From Limanda limanda (Eukaryota; Chordata; Actinopteri; Pleuronectiformes; Pleuronectidae), in NCBI RefSeq assembly GCF_963576545.1, contig NC_083638.1:28130900-28194899 (forward strand): a DNA stretch of 64,000 bases, given 5' to 3'. A program made the position numbers and the translations under genes. The notes below the pieces were generated by a model. It ran no database searches. It was given only the letters and a program-made list of their open reading frames with translations, and was not told where the DNA came from. Shown here piece by piece: positions 58,665 through 64,000 of the stretch. Numbering within the stretch: position 1 is the first letter of the stretch; every line of letters begins with the position of its first letter.

Positions 58665-58800
58665 GTCAATGTCCTGGCAGCACCACTCCAAAGGTCAAGG
58701 GATCAATCCTCCTGGGAACATAAGACTTAATAGATTTCATCCAGAGTTCAATTAGATATTTCAGCCTCGGCTGTGCTGGACTGAATGACTGATCTGGTAA
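58665..58800 (+). repeat. Old interspersed repeat, family 'GGGATCACCAAAGT' (copy 3)
   Basis: 'caaaggtcaagggatcaatc', 'ctcctgggaacataagactt', 'gatttcatccagagttcaat' and 'tagatatttcagcctcgg' are in family order. Strongly degraded. Confidence 0.5.
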
Positions 58801-58804
58801 CAAT

Positions 58805-60280
58805 AAAAATTCAAAGCAACATTCACAGTAACATAACAATTCAATGGTGAGCTTTATCACTGCCTATAGAACAGTATCATTCAAAGCATTCATCATTCAT
58901 GAAGACCATAAACGTCTGTAACTCTGTGTTATATAGTGTGTGGTATCACAGCAGATGAATAACAGCTTATAACTCAACATAACCACAACCGAATAATCGT
59001 TATTTCTGACCATCAACCCTTTTACAAGCGTAGGAGCACGTCTCTCCCTTTTGTCGTCAGCACAGTCATGAAGAGCAGGGCAGGGGAGGGGTGGGGTGGG
59101 GGGGCTTGAAGCAGCCACTCCACTGACATGTTGCGCACAATTAGCCAGCTGCAGAGGGACCGTATGGCTGTCATGTCTCTTGTTGTGCCGAGGTGAAGAC
59201 AAGGCTGTTTCTGAAGGCAGAGTGCCCACTTAACAAAGGTACCCCCACCCACACACACGCACACAATCGCACGTTCACAACTCCGACCCCTGCTCTGTTT
59301 AACACGTTCAAATCCAACACTGCGGCTCTTAAAGCTAAGCAGGCATAGACCAGGCCCTTTACTGTCCTGGGTGAAGCCCATGTCACATTTACAGTGCGGT
59401 GGCACTGGAGCTGGAATGGTTTTACCAACTAATTGGGTGAGATAGCAGCTTCCTTTAATTTGCCCCATGGTGGCCAAACCAATTAAACCATACAATACCT
59501 GGAGAATGTAATCTGCCACCTTCACTGTGTCCAAAATCACTCACTTTACAAGATACCTATATTAAATTATCTTTTTCTTTACCATTTTACAACATTGCCT
59601 GAAGTACAAAATGTATGGTCTATATAGTGCTCTTATAAATTGAATACAATGAAATGAGAAATATTCTATCATGGCATGTACACTACTTTTCCTCAGGATT
59701 CCCACAAAGCAATGCTGAGCCTGAGAGTTCTGCAAAGGCACTGAACACGGACGTGGTGCTTCTTAATTCTTCTGAACAACAGTGGGATTTTTCAACAAGG
59801 TTCCTTTGACAGAACCAATTTTAATATAATGACTTATACCGCTACTATGATACAATGGCACAAAGATCTGCACCAAGTTTCCCGGCAGTCCATCCAATTA
59901 TTTCATGATAGTTTGTTCTGCTTCATCTGATATTGTCACGCTCCTACAGAAGCTTAACATATGGAAATATGGATTATTCAAATATGTTACTTACCAAACT
60001 CAGCACCCTCGACCACATAAGGTCAACAAAGGGCTTGAACCAAGAAGCCAAGGATCAATATGTCAGAATTACTCTGTTCGATTGTTTAGCTCCTCTATAC
60101 AATGGAGCACTTAAGATGCATCATACTGTGGCAGGGAGTTTCATCACATCAGGAATCAGAAGAACCTCAGGAAAAGAGGGAACAATGAATGGATGCATGA
60201 CAAAATAAATCCGCCAAAAAAATCCGTATTAACAGAAAATTCATGTTCAAGTCAGTAATCACAATCACGCTACTGCATCT
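58805..60280. other. Non-coding stretch, nothing recognised
   Basis: A 172-codon minus-strand frame (59022-59540) overlaps two others and has no domain resemblance. Low-complexity G/C runs lie at 59080-59105. Confidence 0.45.
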
Positions 60281-60289
60281 ACACTCCAA

Positions 60290-60400
60290 TGGCTTCTGAC
60301 AATGAATATGACAATTTTTTGAGTCACCCAGCCAGAGTTAAATCCCAGTGAAAATCTTTGGAATAACTTAAAGACACACTGTCACAATGTGAGTATACTT
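60290..60400 (+). pseudogene. Tc1/mariner transposase C-terminal remnant
   Basis: In one frame, CCA GAG TTA AAT CCC AGT GAA AAT CTT TGG begins P-E-L-N-P-S-E-N-L-W-N-N-L-K. This closely matches the P-D-L-N-P-I-E-N-L-W-x-x-L-K block that carries the last catalytic acidic residue region of Tc1-like transposases. The DNA word order 'agccagagttaaatcccag' also resembles the element. Flanking sequence up to about 60280 may belong to it but has drifted beyond recognition. No inverted terminal repeats were found. Confidence 0.5.
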
Positions 60401-60409
60401 GAGCACATC

Positions 60410-60955
60410 TGCATCTTAAGAGGAGAAAGGAAATGTACTCATGTGCTGAGCTGGTACACATATTGACAACGCGTGGGAGTAGCGGATGGAAATCCATTTT
60501 AAAATCTGTTTAAATTATTATTCAAAGTAGGTCTTTGTGTAATTTATTTATTTACAATAGATTAAAAAAACTAAACATTTTATTTTTATTTGTAACATTA
60601 AGTATGTGTTTTTTACTAAAGTACTTTTTGTGATATGAACATTTTTCTAAAAATCTTGAGAGAATAATCTAAATCAACTAGTAACATTACAAGTACTTGA
60701 TACCAACAGATTTAAAAAGCATATATTTTTCGTACAATTAGAAAAACAATAACCATATCATTCAGGCTTAATTATGTCCTCAAAAAATGCATTTGCATGG
60801 ACACATATATTGTCACCTCTAAATGGTGCTAAACTGGTTCTTATTGTGCCATGAATAAATGCTGGAGGGAAAAAAAAAATTCTCTATTTTTCCACTATTC
60901 GTTAGTTGAGATGTCAGAGCTCCCTCCAAAGTGACTGAGGAGAAGCAGTACGAGG
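60410..60955. other. AT-rich non-coding stretch, nothing recognised
   Basis: Very AT-rich, with no frames or repeat family recognised. Confidence 0.5.
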
Positions 60956-60959
60956 TGTG

Positions 60960-61220
60960 ACAGCCATCCTGGGTCACAGACCCACCATTTCAGCAAATGG
61001 CCTTAACTTATTTGCAGGGTTGGGGGCTGCAGGGCGAGGGCGATATTGACAGGATCATTTGCATGTCTGCCAAGTTGCAGGCAGGAGAGCGGCTGAGGGG
61101 GAGCTTCAAGGGAATAGATGGAATGTGACGGCTTGTATAATCCCCCAAGGCCCGATCAGTCGGAGGTGATCATCTGCTGGCTGTGGCTGGACACAGAGCG
61201 AGTGACGACTGGTTGATCTC
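60960..61220. other. Candidate conserved non-coding element
   Basis: A repeat-free, GC-mixed block containing an octamer ATTTGCAT at 61057-61064 and 'aatgtgacggcttgtataatc'. Assigned by appearance only. Confidence 0.25.
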
Positions 61221-61761
61221 TGTAGAGAAGCCTCTGTCAATCGAGGAAGAGCTACTTTATACTCCTATGTTAACTTATTCGCTATTGTGGAGAACTGGCA
61301 TGCTTCCTTGATCAAGACAATATCAATACGTTACATTTTAGACTATATTTCTAGGTCTCTGCTTTTCGCTCCCAGTGTTTGTTCTTAAAAAATAACAAAG
61401 CCTGTATGAAGCATGCATTATTTGTTTTTATTTGGCGTGGGGAGGGTGTTGTTTTGCCAGACAGAAGAAATTGAGTTTTTATTGGTGACATAAAGATTCC
61501 GTCATAAATTGGAAACTGCAGTTTGGTTTATCACTTGTAAGACTTTGGTCAGATAAGTGTGACTGTACATAAATTTATATTACATCTGTCTCCTTTGTTG
61601 ATACTCAGAGTTGTAGCAAATCCACGGCTTTCTTTCCTTTAATACGTTAACAGCAAATCTATATTGTATTGGTATGCCTGTGCTGTGTTGCTCTTTTGTT
61701 TGTTAACCTCTTGTACATTTTCACCTGCACTTTTATGCTGTGCCATAAAAAAAGTAAACTG

Positions 61762-62256
61762 TTAAAGGGACTCTTACCTTTGTTGCATTTTTACACTTTT
61801 TTTTGGATAAGGTTAAATTGGTATTAATAAGGTAATGACACTCTAAAATGCAAGACAGACCCACCAGGAGTAAAAACAAACAATTATTTCACTCTCATAA
61901 TATTTAGTGAAAACTTCAACCAATAAAATTCTTCGGACCGAAGGACCTTATTGGCCGACAGACCTGTCTGTTTGCTGCATGGACATGCAGGTTTTCCGTC
62001 TGCTTCTTGTGGCGCATTCGGGCCCGCGTCATCAAGGCATGTGAATGTAAATGTATATAACTTACCGAATCCATTGCTTTGGTAAACAAAAACTCACGTG
62101 CGTGCGCGGAGGCAGTAGATTGTAAGTCTGCTTGTAAATAAAGTTTCTTCAAAAAAACACCGCGGATGGGAACGAGGGGGTGGGGCATTGGAGGAAGGCG
62201 GGATGATTTGAATGTGCTGTAATTCTCAAATGCAACAAAGGTAAGAGTCCCTTTAA
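61762..62256. mobile_element. TTAA-flanked inverted-repeat element (piggyBac-type non-autonomous candidate)
   Basis: The 29 bases at 61762-61790 (starting TTAAAGGGACTCTTACC) are the perfect reverse complement of 62228-62256 (ending GGTAAGAGTCCCTTTAA). Each arm begins with TTAA, the fixed target of piggyBac transposases. The 495-base unit contains no transposase frame; the two minus-strand frames of 120 and 61 codons run off its end and look like chance. Internally, 'ccaataaaattcttcggacc' followed by a near-complement can form a hairpin at about 61919-61954. The piggyBac assignment is inference from the TTAA ends. Confidence 0.75.
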
Positions 62257-62622
62257 TGTAATACCTCTGACACCCCAATGCATGTCCACGGTATCATTGT
62301 AAGGATCAGGGTGAGGTTTGGTAAAGTAAAACATCTGTCAATCCATGTCTTATTCATTTGATCTTTAAAGCAAGGTAAATCACTCACACTGCAGGTGATT
62401 CAACTGAAATTCACTTAACCTCTTCCTCATCTTGTCTATTATGTGTGCACGGATTTTTAGCTTGATGTACAGTGAAAGTGACTCTGACTAATGCCGCATT
62501 CCAGTTTCCCTCGGAGCTCAGCCCTAAGAATGACATCACACCTGAATAATCCGAGTTGATAGCATTCCAGGCAAATTTGCTAACAATGTTTATGTTAGCC
62601 AGCTAGCCATTGTTAGCAAAAC

Positions 62623-62830
62623 CAGTTCATCAATCATCAATCAACTTGTATTTGTATAGCCCATATTCACAAATCACAATTTGTCTCATAGGGCTTTAAC
62701 ATCCTCTGCCCGTAATCCTCAACAAGACTAGAGTAAGGAAAAACTACCAAAAAAACGTAGAAACCTCAGAGAGAGCCACATGTGAGGGATCCCTCTCAGC
62801 ACCATCAAGATCGGAGCCACAGTCAACAGT
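62623..62830. repeat. High-copy teleost repeat with TTTGTATAGCCCATATTCACAAATC core
   Basis: 'caatcatcaatcaacttgta', 'tttgtatagcccatattcac', 'aaatcacaatttgtctcata', 'gggctttaacatcctctgcc', 'gtaaggaaaaactacc', 'gtagaaacctcagagagagc' and 'cacatgtgagggatccctct' match a familiar fish repeat in order. The following text to about 63000 ('gccacctcaatcgtggtcc') may be a further part of it. Confidence 0.7.
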
Positions 62831-63004
62831 CATCAGGATTCACTATCAGCTGCCACCTCAATCGTGGTCCACCACCATTAGCAGTTGCCAGCATGATACA
62901 AGATCCAACACACAGGATACCCTTCATAATAACATATTACACTGCATTTTACACATGCTAACACCATAGTTACACTTCCACAGACACTAATTGGACAGTA
63001 CTAT

Positions 63005-64000
63005 GTGTACAAATTGAACGACAGGAAGGTCTAAGAACCAGTAAAAACTACAGCTTTCATCTACTGATACACGCAGCAGCCTTCTTGGTGGTGGTGAGGT
63101 TCCTCTGAACTTCTGATTTGAAATTCCGACTCTGGGGTCGGTGATTTCAAGGTCTGAGAAAATGTGGAATGTGGCATTTTATTTTAGAGCACAGCACCAA
63201 GCATCTCCAGCAGATGGCGTTTTACGATACCGGCCTGAAAGTTCTCTAAATATATGTCACCAGTGAAAGAATAGCATGTTTAACATGAAAAATGACCAGG
63301 CTCATGTATACTATACATGGTTACTGTGTTGGCTACAATCACTGAGTGTTTCAAGGTTTAGATGCAACATTAAATGCATCCAGCTGTCAATAAAACCCAC
63401 ATGTTATAGATCCATGGGTCCACCACTTCAGGACGCAGTGAGATGTGGTCATAGATTTCCCCAACAGTAAAAACATTTATCAATCCATTTACCAGCTCAG
63501 ACAAACCATGAAAAAAATAGTTTACTGCTATAAAATATATTATTATATTAATTCATAAACAAGGGTTACAATACAATCAATGCAGACTTGAAACCCAACA
63601 AACTGACATGAAAATGTTAGCTTATTGTATAATCCTATAACGATGAGAGTAAAAGTGCCGTTACCTAATACACACTCACTTTGGATGTGGACAGGTGCTT
63701 ACAGAAAACTTGATTCTCTTTATGGTACTTTGATTTTGCCTCCAACAACAAGCATCTGAGCAACTGAGTGAGAGCTTTTCATATCTGAATGGGACAAAAC
63801 AGCAGATAACCTCAGACCAACCGTTGTGCAAACCCCACATAAGTACAATGTGGGTGACTTTCAAAGTGGCAGTGTGGCCTGTGCGTCTGCATTTTGATTC
63901 GAGGTTGACTGGTCATTCAGTTCTTGTTCTAAGCTTTGCGTGTTTGCAAAACTGGACCTGTGCAGGAATCGGACATTACATTTTGCAGTATACACATATA
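63005..64000. other. Non-coding stretch, nothing recognised
   Basis: Short frames only. No element or gene recognised up to the window end. Confidence 0.5.

Noticed and set aside
59022..59540. 172-codon minus-strand frame
   Set aside because: Overlaps two other long frames on the same strand in different phases, crosses G/C low-complexity sequence and has no domain resemblance.
59860..59905. Fourth copy of the GGGATCACCAAAGT repeat family
   Set aside because: 'caccaagtttcccggcagtccatccaatta' is suggestive but too short and no further family words follow.

Overview
The window looks like vertebrate, most likely ray-finned fish (spiny-rayed teleost), nuclear DNA. It is AT-rich and full of microsatellites. 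No continuous gene-length reading frame is present, and it carries several interspersed repeats that I recognise as teleost families: a tRNA-derived SINE whose body contains GCCGAAGTGTCCTTAGG, the ACTAAACTTGGTRGAAGG family, the GGGATCACCAAAGT family, hAT, Tc1 and TTAA-type DNA elements, and Ty3/Gypsy remnants. The species cannot be read from the sequence. I find no convincing host protein-coding gene, rRNA, standalone tRNA or CRISPR array. The window is best read as intergenic or intronic sequence. Layout: 1-30 kb is mostly unique non-coding DNA with scattered repeats: SINE copies at 4.4 and 12.1 kb, old repeats at 14.3, 19.4-20.2 and 24.5-25.3 kb, and a GT-rich degenerate minisatellite at 23.2-23.7 kb. 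A few repeat-poor stretches (8.3, 13.5, 18.5 and 28.5 kb) look like candidate conserved non-coding elements. 30.4-31.1 kb is a conspicuously CpG-rich segment with a short minus-strand reading frame. 31.1-36.9 kb is a dense transposon stack: a complete solo LTR with its target duplication (31124-31638), a decayed minus-strand Ty3/Gypsy pol remnant (about 31.65-33.11 kb), and abutting it a multi-exon BED-finger hAT transposase fossil on the minus strand (33111 to about 36.85 kb). A second solo LTR (34364-35059) sits inside one of the transposase exons, flanked by a 4-base duplication. 37.3-38.5 kb holds a GC-richer, TATA-containing segment followed by two directly abutting minisatellites (66 bases x3, then 111 bases x3). 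39-64 kb returns to unique non-coding DNA with repeats, including an old repeat broken by an hAT end at 49.94 kb, an LTR relict at 57.95 kb, a Tc1 remnant at 60.3 kb and a TTAA-flanked inverted-repeat element at 61762-62256. Nothing here works together as a pathway; the organising theme is layered transposon insertion. The order of events can be partly read from interruptions and target duplications: the 34364 LTR entered a pre-existing hAT exon, and the hAT end abuts, and probably entered, an older Gypsy pol. Every transposase and polymerase seen is broken. Exon boundaries were placed by eye from GT/AG signals and family resemblance; no alignment or database search was run.
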